DNA from: CBDANW01 sp965197825
Lineage (GTDB): Bacteria > Acidobacteriota > Vicinamibacteria > Marinacidobacterales > DATDRI01
Length of the DNA: 64,000 nucleotides
Assembly (NCBI GenBank): GCA_965197825.1
Contig: CBDANW010000003.1
Location: forward strand, 620,001 to 684,000
Direction of reading: 5' to 3'
This document shows positions 1-7,728 of the stretch, in pieces (within the stretch, counting starts at the first letter, position 1; each line of letters begins with the position of its first letter). The notes beneath the pieces are model-generated. The model had not been told where the DNA came from. It searched no databases and saw nothing but the letters and a program-made list of their open reading frames with translations. The position numbers and the translations under genes are program-made.

Positions 1-585
1 AGACTGAAGAAGCGCGGTCTGAGATGTCCCCGTTTGGTGATCGGTGACGGTCATCTCGGCATCTGGGCCGCGACCCGAAACGTATTTCCAGAAGCTGAGG
101 AACAGCGGTGCTGGAACCACCGAATCCTCAACGTACTGGACCGGATTCCGAAAAGGGACCAGGCGCAGGCCAAGCCGCTGTTGACGGCGATCCCCTACGC
201 CACCAGCCTGCAGGAGTGCGAGACGAAGAAGGCCAAGTTCCAGGATTGGTGCTTGCGCAAGGGTCTTCCGGGGGCCGCGCACGTGCTCGACGAGGACTGG
301 GAGCGGATGGTCAGCTTCTATTCCTTTCCCAAGCCTCACTGGCAACACCTTCGCACGAGCAACGTCGTGGAGTCACCGTTCGCTGCACTGAGATTGAGAA
401 CGGATGCGGCCAAAAGGTTCAAGAAAGTCGAGTCCGCCACTGCGACAATCTTCAAACTGCTTCTGGTTGCGGAGAAGAATTTTCGCCGGCTCAACGCACC
501 GGAGCTGATGCGAGAGGTTCACCTGGGCGTTCGATTTGAAGATGGAGACAGGGTAACGGAGTCGTCGAAGGTTGCTGCTGCCTGA
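1..585 (+). CDS. IS256-family transposase, 3' part (runs off the left edge)
   Basis: The frame is open from the first base, so the gene begins outside the window; about 194 C-terminal residues are seen. It is a mutator-type DDE transposase: the second catalytic Asp lies in VIGDGHLGIW, and the conserved Cys-His of the family is seen in QRCWNHR. The C-terminal HLRTSNVVES motif carries the catalytic Glu. It differs from the other two IS256-type transposases here, so it is a separate element. Its downstream end falls at about 600-615, directly against PD40-propeller coding sequence on the other strand, so this element also sits inside the first kinase gene. I could not fix the exact terminus or its target duplication. 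Confidence 0.85.
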   Translation, partial: RLKKRGLRCPRLVIGDGHLGIWAATRNVFPEAEEQRCWNHRILNVLDRIPKRDQAQAKPLLTAIPYATSLQECETKKAKFQDWCLRKGLPGAAHVLDEDWERMVSFYSFPKPHWQHLRTSNVVESPFAALRLRTDAAKRFKKVESATATIFKLLLVAEKNFRRLNAPELMREVHLGVRFEDGDRVTESSKVAAA

Positions 586-776
586 ACTTTTTTACACACC
601 TATTGACAAGAGCTCGGCATCGCTGCCTCCTTCAATCAGAACCCGCCGCTCGCCCGTCTCGAGCGATTGCGTCACAATCTGAGACTCGTCCCACGTGCCG
701 CCCGTCCGAAGAGTAAACAGCACTGTTTCCCCATCCGGCAGCATCTGCGGCCCAAGACCCTGTTCAGCCTTCTCGG

Positions 777-2176
777 GGTGATGTCTTAAGATTCCTGTCA
801 AAGAAAAACGATGTATGGTTCCCCAAGCTCAAACCCGTCCCCGTCATGGGGACAGAAAAGGAGAACCATACATCATGGGAAAGGTACTACCGAGTCAGCG
901 ATTGCTCAAGCAGTTCGAGGAACAACTGGTATTTGGGGAGATGAATTTCTCGGAGATCGTCCGGTCGGGAGCTCAGATGATGCTTCAATATGCGTTGGAG
1001 CGCGAGGTGACGGAGGCGTTGGGTCGAAACTACTATGAGAACGCTCCGGCAACGACGAAGGAGAAGGGACGACGCAACGGGTATGAGTCGCATCGGGTCC
1101 TCACGGGCGAGGGAGCGGTGACGGTGCAAGTGCCGCAGGTACGAGAAACAGAGAAGGTGTTTCAGTCAAAGATTCTCGACGCCTACGTGAGCCGGACCGA
1201 GAAACTCGATGAACTGATCGCGCGGATGTACGTCCACGGGATGTCGACGCGTGACATTGAGGCGACGTTCGCGGACGTGCTGAGCGGCACGGGTGTCTCG
1301 AAGTCGGTGGTGAGCCGGGTCACACGGTGTCTGTCGGAGGATTTCGAGGCGTTTCGAAAACGGGATCTCTCGAACGAGAAGCTGTTGTATCTCGAGCTCG
1401 ACGGCACGTACCTGCGCTACCACCAAGGAGCGGAGAGGAAAGAGCCCATCCTCGTTGCGACCGGCTATCGCGCTGATGGGACGCGAGTTTTTCTTCATAT
1501 CGGTGTCGGCAACCGAGAATCCTACGAGAACTGGAAGGGGTTTTTGCAGGAGATGGTGGCCCGAGGAATGAGGGAGCCGTTGCTCATCGTGACGGACGGG
1601 AATCCTGGAGTGCTCAAAGCGATCGCAGAGGTCTTCCCTCGAAGCCTCAAGCAACGTTGCCAGAAGCACCGCCTCGAGAACATCCTGGGCAAGGCTCCGA
1701 AGGAAGTGCGCGACGAACTCAAGGCGGCCATCCTTGAGTCGTTCCATGCGAACAGCTACGAGCAAGGGCTGAAGAAGGGTCGGGAGGTGATCGCTCGGTA
1801 CCGTCAACGATTCCCGAGCGCGATGAAGTGCATGGAAGAGACCCTCGAAGCGTGTCTTCAGGCGCTACGCCTTCCTGCGGCGCATCACAAAAGGCTTCGC
1901 ACGTCGAATCTACTTGAGCGCACGTTCGGAGAGCACAAACGTCGCACAAAGGTCATTCCTCACTTCTTCACCGAGGAGGCCGCGATGAAACTCTCGTTCG
2001 CTGTGCTCTTGGCCGTCGCAAACAAATGGCGCGGCGTGAGGATGGATGTCTTCGCCGCTAGGAAAGTCGAGGAGCTTCGCAACGAGCTTCTCCCGCAAGG
2101 CACGTCGGAGGAATCAGCAGCTTAACCGAGCGCGGGGAACCGTACGGAGATTTGACAGGAAAATTAAGACTTGACC
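777..2176 (+). mobile_element. Complete IS256-family insertion sequence
   Basis: This is a 1,400 bp element. Its ends are related inverted repeats (left GGTGATGTCTTAA, right read inward GGTCAAGTCTTAA, both followed by TTCCTGTCAAA after two bases). It is flanked by the 8-bp direct repeat CTTCTCGG at 769-776 and 2177-2184, as expected of IS256. It sits in the propeller region of the kinase gene, opposite in orientation, and precise excision would restore that gene. Confidence 0.93.
875..2125 (+). CDS. IS256-family transposase
   Basis: This is the single gene of the IS256 element, 416 residues, the normal length for the family. Start chosen at ATG 875, preceded by AAAGGAGAACC. The DDE residues are visible: Asp in LELDGTYL, Asp in IVTDGNPGVL and Glu in TSNLLERTFGEH. 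The conserved Cys-His pair is in QRCQKHRLEN. It cuts and rejoins DNA to move the element. The frame is intact, and with perfect flanking duplications the copy may still be active. Confidence 0.95.
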   Translation: MGKVLPSQRLLKQFEEQLVFGEMNFSEIVRSGAQMMLQYALEREVTEALGRNYYENAPATTKEKGRRNGYESHRVLTGEGAVTVQVPQVRETEKVFQSKILDAYVSRTEKLDELIARMYVHGMSTRDIEATFADVLSGTGVSKSVVSRVTRCLSEDFEAFRKRDLSNEKLLYLELDGTYLRYHQGAERKEPILVATGYRADGTRVFLHIGVGNRESYENWKGFLQEMVARGMREPLLIVTDGNPGVLKAIAEVFPRSLKQRCQKHRLENILGKAPKEVRDELKAAILESFHANSYEQGLKKGREVIARYRQRFPSAMKCMEETLEACLQALRLPAAHHKRLRTSNLLERTFGEHKRRTKVIPHFFTEEAAMKLSFAVLLAVANKWRGVRMDVFAARKVEELRNELLPQGTSEESAA

Positions 2177-2522
2177 CTTCTCGGAGTCCATGGGAATGAG
2201 GACCTCCGGGGTGCCGCCATTGGCGGCCACACGTAGGATGCCCGCCGCGCCTTGCCCGAAGACGATGATGTCATCGGCTCCCCAGCTCGCCCCCCAGGGA
2301 TTGGCGGCCTCGCATAGGGTCACCGGTTCCCCGCCCGTCACGGAGACCTTCCTGAGGTTGCCATTAGCCCAGAAGCCAACCCACTGACCGTCGGGGGAGA
2401 AGAAAGGGGTTGTTGGCGTCATATCGGTGCCGCGGATGGGCGCTGCCTCCAATTGGTCCATCTCGCGCAGGTAGAGCTGCTGGTTGGTGACTGACCTTGC
2501 CCAGGAAAAGTGGACAGGTTGA

Positions 2523-3401
2523 TTATCTCGCATGAGCCGTTTTGAGGTCATGAATCCGTTCGAACACCATTGGGCTGTTGTAATCGAGTGACGAGTGGAG
2601 TCGATACGGATTGTAGAACCCCTCGATGTAGCTCGCGACCGCGTCTTTGGCCATACGTCGTGTTGGCCAACTACATCGGTGGAGGAGCTCGGTCTTGAGC
2701 GTGCCTAAGAAGCTCTCGGTCACGGCGTTGTCCCAGCAATCACCCTTGCGGCTCATCGAGCACACGATGCCGTACTCATCGAGCACGGCCTGGTAGGTCG
2801 CAGCCGCGTATTGAGTACCACGGTCTGAATGATGCACCAAGCCACTTTCCGGCAGGCGGCGCCCCAAGGCCATGTGAAGCGCCTCGAGAGCAAGCTCCGC
2901 GCGCAGGTGGGGCTGCATCGCCCAGCCTACGACACGACGCGAGAACAGATCGAGGATGACCGCCAAGTAGAGCCAGCCTTCCCAAGTCCGGATGTAGGTT
3001 ATGTCCGTCACCCAGAACTGGTTCGGTCGTTCGGCTTCGAAGTTCCGGCCGAGCACGTTGGGTGCGATGGGGCGATCGTGCTTGCTGTCGGTCGTGCGGC
3101 GAAAACGCTTGCTGGGCAGACCCTGCAGGCCCATCTCACGCATCAGCCGTGCCACTCGCTGCTTGCCTACCTCGACGTTCTCCCCGTCAAGCTGGCGACG
3201 TACACGCTCCCTGCCGTAGGTACCACGGCTATGGGCGTGGATCGCTTGGATGCGCAGCTTCAGCTTCCCATCCTCACACTGTCGCTTGCTGGGCGCGCGC
3301 TTCATCTGAGCGTAGTAGCCGCTGGTCGATACCCTCAGAACTCGGCACATCACCCGCACCGGGTAGTTGGCCCGCTCCGCGTGAATGAATTTGAATCTCA
3401 T
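2523..3401 (-). CDS. IS3-family OrfB (DDE integrase domain)
   Basis: This product has 292 residues with an rve-type DDE core: Asp in WVTDITYI, Asp in VHHSDRGTQYA, and Glu in AVTESFLGTLKTE. The N-terminal HTH_21 segment (REMGLQGLPSKR) is present. Its ATG overlaps the OrfA stop by four bases. The functional enzyme is expected as an OrfAB fusion made by -1 frameshifting on AAAAAAG about 30 nt upstream. No defect is visible. Confidence 0.95.
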   Translation of the reverse strand: MRFKFIHAERANYPVRVMCRVLRVSTSGYYAQMKRAPSKRQCEDGKLKLRIQAIHAHSRGTYGRERVRRQLDGENVEVGKQRVARLMREMGLQGLPSKRFRRTTDSKHDRPIAPNVLGRNFEAERPNQFWVTDITYIRTWEGWLYLAVILDLFSRRVVGWAMQPHLRAELALEALHMALGRRLPESGLVHHSDRGTQYAAATYQAVLDEYGIVCSMSRKGDCWDNAVTESFLGTLKTELLHRCSWPTRRMAKDAVASYIEGFYNPYRLHSSLDYNSPMVFERIHDLKTAHAR

Positions 3402-3694
3402 TCGCTTTCCTTCGCGAAGAAGGCCGCCGCCTTTTTTAATATTTCTCGCTCTTGCTCCAACGTACGCACTCGACGCCGTAGCGAACGGAGCTCATCACGT
3501 TCCGCCGTCGTCAGAGCCTCGCGTGGACCTTCACCGTGATCAACTTTGTATTGTTTCACCCAGTTTCGAAGGGCCGATTCCGTCAGGTCCAGTTCCTTAG
3601 CGACCTGGCCGATGCTGCCCTCGCCCTCCCTGAACAGCCGGACCGCTTCCTTCTTGAACTCCCCCGTGAACTTCCTGCGTCGTCGTTCTCCCAT
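3398..3694 (-). CDS. IS3-family OrfA (helix-turn-helix subunit)
   Basis: This is a 98-residue product from ATG 3694, with further in-frame starts upstream. The N-terminal helix-turn-helix (RRKFTGEFKKEAVRLF ... TESALRNWVKQY) binds the element ends. A leucine-zipper-like coiled coil (ELRSLRRRVRTLEQERE) would mediate dimerisation. Near the 3' end a perfect slippery heptamer A AAA AAG lies in the zero frame (complement at 3431-3437). A -1 slip there continues openly into OrfB, giving the OrfAB transposase. The stop overlaps the OrfB start as ATGA. Confidence 0.93.
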   Translation of the reverse strand: MGERRRRKFTGEFKKEAVRLFREGEGSIGQVAKELDLTESALRNWVKQYKVDHGEGPREALTTAERDELRSLRRRVRTLEQEREILKKAAAFFAKESE

Positions 3695-4855
3695 GGACGC
3701 CTCCAGGCGCATTGTCGCGCCTCGGTTGATGTCCACAAAACCCGGGCAGGGTCAGACATAGACCAAGCGAGTGCCGTCGGGCGAGAGCGCCACGAGATGA
3801 CGGCCCGTATTCGTAAATACGTCACCCGGTGGGAGCGTTACCGGAAAGCGCGTGATGCCCGGGGGCGCGGGGCGCATCACGCTCCAGATGGTGATGCTTG
3901 CGACGAGTATCGCTAGCCCCCAGGCGACCCTTTCCCGAGCTCGACTCGACGCGGGGACGGCTAGCGGTTGTTGTGGGATTGCAACCGTCGGCTCGGCAAT
4001 GATTTCCTCGATCTCGTTCCGTATGTCGCCGACGTCCCGCAGTCGCTTCTTGCGATCTTGCTTCAAGCAGCGGCTCAGGAGCTTCTGAATCCGCGGGTCG
4101 AGGTTCGATGGCAGGGCCTTCCAATCAATGTCGAGCTTGATAATGCTCGCTAGAACCTCCGAGACATCCTCGCCGGCAAACGCTCTCTTCGCTGTCAACA
4201 TCTCGTAGAGCACGATGCCGAACGAGAAGATGTCGGTGCGTTTATCGACCGTCTTGCCTTTTGCTTGCTCGGGGCTCATGTAAGCCGCAGTGCCGAGAAT
4301 CACACTGGCCCGGGTCGCGTCCCGGCTCAGCGTGGGAGACGCCGAGAGCTCGCCATCCGGTACTTCGTCCGCGAAGGCCTTGGCGAGCCCAAAGTCGAGC
4401 ACCTTTATATGACCTTCCGGATCGACCTTGATATTGGCAGGCTTCAGGTCGCGGTGGATGACGCCCTTTTCGTGGGCGGCTTCCACTGCCTCGGCTATCT
4501 GTTGGGAGAGCGTCAAAGCCTCATCCACGGGGAGTGGCCCGCGGGCAATGCGCTCGGCGAGGGTTTCCCCCTCCACAAGCTCCATGACCAAGAAGGGCTT
4601 GGTTTCGAACTCCTCGACGCCATAGAGGGTGGCGATGCCTGGATGGTTCAACGTGGCCCGGAGCCTCGCTTCTCGCTCGAAGCGGGCCAGCTTTTGCGGA
4701 TGTTGCGTGAACTCTTCGGGAAGGACTTTGATGGCGACCTCACGCCCGAGCTTGGTGTCCCTAGCTCGGTAGACCTCTCCCATCCCGCCCGCACCAATGG
4801 CGGCGAGGATCTCGTAGGTACCTAACTTGGTGCCAGCTTCGAGTGCCATCGTTTA

Positions 4856-5035
4856 GTGTCCCCTTCGGGGATGGTGGAAACCCCTCGCCTTTAGGCGAAG
4901 AAAAGATTGTCGAAGTCCCCGAAGGGGACGAGACTCCCCCGACTGAAGTCGGGGGGTTGAGAATGAAGCGGGCGCATGAAGTCGACTTCCAGTCGATGCG
5001 CCCGCGCAATCCACCGGCTTAAGCCGGTGGTTGAT
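4856..5035. repeat. Cluster of five to six short palindromes between the two kinase genes
   Basis: Between the two kinase genes the sequence is almost entirely hairpin-forming: CCCCTTCGGGG near 4860, CGCCTTTAGGCG near 4888, GTCCCCGAAGGGGAC near 4915, CCCCCGACTGAAGTCGGGGG near 4936, a longer one at 4969-5005 (arms GCGGGCGCAT / ATGCGCCCGC), and CCACCGGCTTAAGCCGGTGG at 5011-5030. Such strings resemble REP/RAYT or IS200/IS605-end sequences. No transposase is adjacent. Confidence 0.7.
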
Positions 5036-5483
5036 TTAATTTGTTGGAACGAGTTCTTTCAGCTCCTCGAACCAGTTGAGGACGAGGATGAGCTCCGCAG
5101 GAGACGCCTCGGTCGCCCCGTCACCTTATTGGGGAACGGCCGCACGTAGATTTCGTATTGACCTGAGGCGTTGGATTCGTAAGTGAGCCATCGGCCGTCG
5201 GACGAAATGTCTGCGTTCCGCTCGTTGAACTCGGTGGCGAGGAGAGACTCCGACGACCCGTCGCCGTCCAGCGAGCGTAGGCCGAGATCGAGTCCTCTTT
5301 GGGGATGGGTCTCCCGAAACACCAACTGCTTCCCATCGGGGGAGAAGGCCTGTGGAACCTGTATATTCTCACTTTCGCTGAGCCGCTCGACCGTGCCGGT
5401 GCCGTCGGCCGCTTTCCAATACAGAGTAACTCCTCGCCGTGCCCCACTGGAGCGGGTTGGAACGTCGCGATTCGGAGAAGAAG

Positions 5484-6992
5484 CTACGCAGCGGAGTTGT
5501 CGCGTAGGGCGTCGGGGAGTAACACGGTTCCTGGCTGGTTGATGGCGGCGTAGGCCGCTTCGAGCATGTAGGCCCTGGGGTCGACGTTCTGAAGCTTCGC
5601 GGTCTCGCACAGGGTGTAGAACAGCGCTGCGACGTCGGTTCCGCGTTTCGATCGACTGCCGTAGTGATTTTTGCGACCGACGACAGGTTCTCTCAGGGCG
5701 CGCTCGGCGTGATTGTTGTCAAGCCAGACGAGAGGGTTTTCGGCGAACAGCGTGAGTGTCTCCCATCTCTCCAGCATGTAGCGGACCGCCTTGCCGAAGT
5801 CGCTTCGCGGCAATCTTCTTTGGCTCCCGCCCCATTGCCGAATCGCTTTCAAGATCCGCTGCGAACGTTGCTTGCGTAAACAAAGTCTCAGTTTCTGAGC
5901 TTTTTCATCGCCGGGAAACGGACCCGGGACCTCGCGTTCGACTTCGTACAGCTCTCCGATCAAACGAAGCACTTCGGAGCAAGCTTGCGGGTAGTGCTCG
6001 CTGGCTTCGTCGAACTTTCTTTTCACGTGCGCCCAGCAGTGGGCGAGACGAAACTGTGGACCGGCACGAGCCGCGTAGCCGTCTGGACCGGCTCGAGCTA
6101 GCACCTCGTACACCGCGTAGCCGTCCACAACCGCGATGCCGGAGTAGGTCCCCAGCACCTTTTGGCCATCTTCCGTAGATTTCGTCGGCAGCATTCGGTA
6201 GTACGCGATGTCCGGACTCGAAACGCCCCACACCGTGCCCGCCGACTTCTTCATCGAGCCCATCAGAGGCCACCGCGTTTCGTCGGCGTGGATGACGGGT
6301 GACTCCAAAACCTTCTCTCCCAGAGCGTCGTACACCGGATTCAGATGACGTGCCAGTACGTTCAGCTGGTCCCACAGCGTCTGGCTGTCGATATCTAGCC
6401 CTTCGCGGCGCATCATCCGAACCTGGCGCTCGAGAGGCATATGGTCCAGGTACTTGCTGATGGCCACTTCGGTTGCGAACTCCACCGAGTAGCGGCCTCC
6501 GGGCTGAAGCTTCGTCGCCGCCGGTGCGGTGACGACGTTCGCGTTACATCGGCAGCGGTACTTTTTCCGCAAATGCCGTTCGATGACGAAGCTCCGCTTC
6601 ACCACCGTCACCACTTCCGATTCCTCGTATTGACCCGCCATCTCGCCGTCGCACACCGAGCACTTTTTCTCTGTCTCGGCGAGTTCGATTACTTTGTCGA
6701 CCACGGGAAGATGAGGCTGTTCGCGCGGGCCGTGCCCTTTCTTCTTGTTCTTTTTAGCCTTCGTTTTCTTCCGGGTCCGCTTTTCGTCGATGCGGAAAAT
6801 GCTCTCTCGCTTTTCCTGTAGTTGCTTGAGAACCGACAGTTCAAGTTGCTCCGTTTCCGGCACACCATGGAGTCTCGCCAGTTCCACTCGCAGACGAACG
6901 TTTTCATTGACGAGGCGCTGGTTCTCGTTATCAACGAGGAGAGTTATCTGGCGGAGTGTTTCGAGGTCGTGTTCGTTTTTTATGCGAACCAC
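5484..6992 (-). CDS. IS66-family transposase TnpC
   Basis: This is a 502-residue DDE transposase. In order: an N-terminal leucine-zipper region (NENQRLVNENVRLRVELARL), a basic Lys-rich stretch, a zinc-binding segment (CSVCDGEM ... YRCRCNANV), then the catalytic core with Asp in IHADETRWP, Asp in VVDGYAVYE and Glu in NNHAERALREP. A short internal duplication (ARAGPDGYAARAGP) sits in the core loop. GTG 6992 is the likely start. It is the last gene of the three-gene IS66 operon. Confidence 0.95.
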   Translation of the reverse strand: MVRIKNEHDLETLRQITLLVDNENQRLVNENVRLRVELARLHGVPETEQLELSVLKQLQEKRESIFRIDEKRTRKKTKAKKNKKKGHGPREQPHLPVVDKVIELAETEKKCSVCDGEMAGQYEESEVVTVVKRSFVIERHLRKKYRCRCNANVVTAPAATKLQPGGRYSVEFATEVAISKYLDHMPLERQVRMMRREGLDIDSQTLWDQLNVLARHLNPVYDALGEKVLESPVIHADETRWPLMGSMKKSAGTVWGVSSPDIAYYRMLPTKSTEDGQKVLGTYSGIAVVDGYAVYEVLARAGPDGYAARAGPQFRLAHCWAHVKRKFDEASEHYPQACSEVLRLIGELYEVEREVPGPFPGDEKAQKLRLCLRKQRSQRILKAIRQWGGSQRRLPRSDFGKAVRYMLERWETLTLFAENPLVWLDNNHAERALREPVVGRKNHYGSRSKRGTDVAALFYTLCETAKLQNVDPRAYMLEAAYAAINQPGTVLLPDALRDNSAA

Positions 6993-7006
6993 GGAATACG
7001 ATTAGA

Positions 7007-7387
7007 TCATAGAGACGATCTCACGGCAAGTGAAAAATGCTTCATTTCAGGAGGTGACAAAGATATTTTTCCGACCAACCGGCTCCCCTCCAGAAACAAC
7101 GACAACTCTGTCGTCGTCAGTCGCACTGGCTCGCCGTCACCGCTGGACCACAGGCATGCGAACTTTCCCTCTTCGAGACGTTTCGCGTAGACGCACAGTC
7201 CGGTCCCGTCCCAGTGCAGAACTTTCGCGCGGATTCGGTTGCGGCTGACGAACAAGTACAGCTCACCGCTCAGCGGGTCACGACCAAGCTCGTTCATCAC
7301 CAGCGCCGACAGACCGTCAAAGCCCTTGCGGAGATCCGCCGGCGCCGCGTACGCCCACGCCGACACCCGACGGCTATTCCACTTCAT
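7007..7387 (-). CDS. IS66 accessory protein TnpB
   Basis: This 126-residue protein is of the IS66 Orf2 family. Diagnostic features are DLRKGFDGLSALV near the N-terminus and the central GELYLFVSRNRIRAKVLHWDGTG. It is required with TnpA and TnpC for IS66 movement, though its biochemical role is unclear. It overlaps tnpA by 4 nt and ends 15 nt before tnpC, so the three genes are translationally coupled. Confidence 0.94.
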   Translation of the reverse strand: MKWNSRRVSAWAYAAPADLRKGFDGLSALVMNELGRDPLSGELYLFVSRNRIRAKVLHWDGTGLCVYAKRLEEGKFACLWSSGDGEPVRLTTTELSLFLEGSRLVGKISLSPPEMKHFSLAVRSSL

Positions 7388-7728
7388 CCCAGCTGCTCAA
7401 CAAGCCGCAGCAGCCGCTGTTCCGACAGACCCTCGATTCGATACCCTCGCGGGGTTACCAGCGTAATCTCCGTGCGTTTTTCCGATTCCACGACTTCGAC
7501 ACGCCGAACGATACCCCTCATAGCCTCCTCTCGATTCCATCGAGATAGACTCCAGCCACCCACCCCGAGCCCCCTCGCGACACCCTCAAGGCTCGCGCCC
7601 TGATCCTTCATCTGATTCAGATACAGCACCGCTTCGCGACGTTGTTCCCGCGAGTGACGCCGCCCTCGACCTGTGCGGCCACGATTTTCTTCACGTGCTC
7701 GCCTACGAAATGCTGTCCTCGCTTCCAT
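7384..7728 (-). CDS. IS66 accessory protein TnpA (helix-turn-helix)
   Basis: This is the first gene of the IS66 operon, 114 residues. A helix-turn-helix is visible in SREQRREAVLYLNQM ... SLEGVARGLGVGGWSLSRW, like the N-terminal domain of other transposase DNA-binding subunits. The stop overlaps the tnpB start by four bases. It starts only about 80 bp inside the element end. Confidence 0.88.
   Translation of the reverse strand: MEARTAFRRRAREENRGRTGRGRRHSREQRREAVLYLNQMKDQGASLEGVARGLGVGGWSLSRWNREEAMRGIVRRVEVVESEKRTEITLVTPRGYRIEGLSEQRLLRLVEQLG

Larger units (their letters stand above)
2492..3754 (-). mobile_element. Complete IS3-family insertion sequence
   Basis: This is a 1,263 bp element with imperfect terminal inverted repeats starting TGACC(T/C)TGCCC(A/G)GG and containing GTGGACA. 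It is flanked by the 3-bp direct repeat GAC (2489-2491 and 3755-3757), typical of IS3. It lies in the same orientation as the kinase gene it interrupts. Both open reading frames and the frameshift signal are intact. Confidence 0.93.
612..4849 (-). pseudogene. Ser/Thr protein kinase with PD40 propeller, split by three insertion sequences
   Basis: The start at 4849 gives a PknB-type kinase domain: P-loop GAGGMGEVY, VAIK lysine, HRDLKPAN catalytic loop, DFGLA and MSPEQ. A single membrane segment (GLAILVASITIWSV) follows, then an extracytoplasmic TolB/PD40 propeller. The propeller is interrupted at 3754/2492 by an IS3 element and at 2176/777 by an IS256 element. Removing each element with one target copy rejoins the frame (LVYV to TNQQL; MDSEK to AEQGL). 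A third element (1 to about 612) cuts it after GGSDA, and the remaining 3' end lies outside the window. Such kinases are membrane sensors; this allele can make only the kinase domain, TM and a stub. The kinase domain is almost identical to the neighbour at 9.5 kb. Confidence 0.9.

Noticed and set aside
4265..4825. Long plus-strand reading frame opposite the first kinase, repeated at 9001-9651
   Set aside because: It is the antisense of the kinase domain; its conservation in both places only reflects the near-identical kinases. No ribosome site or family match.
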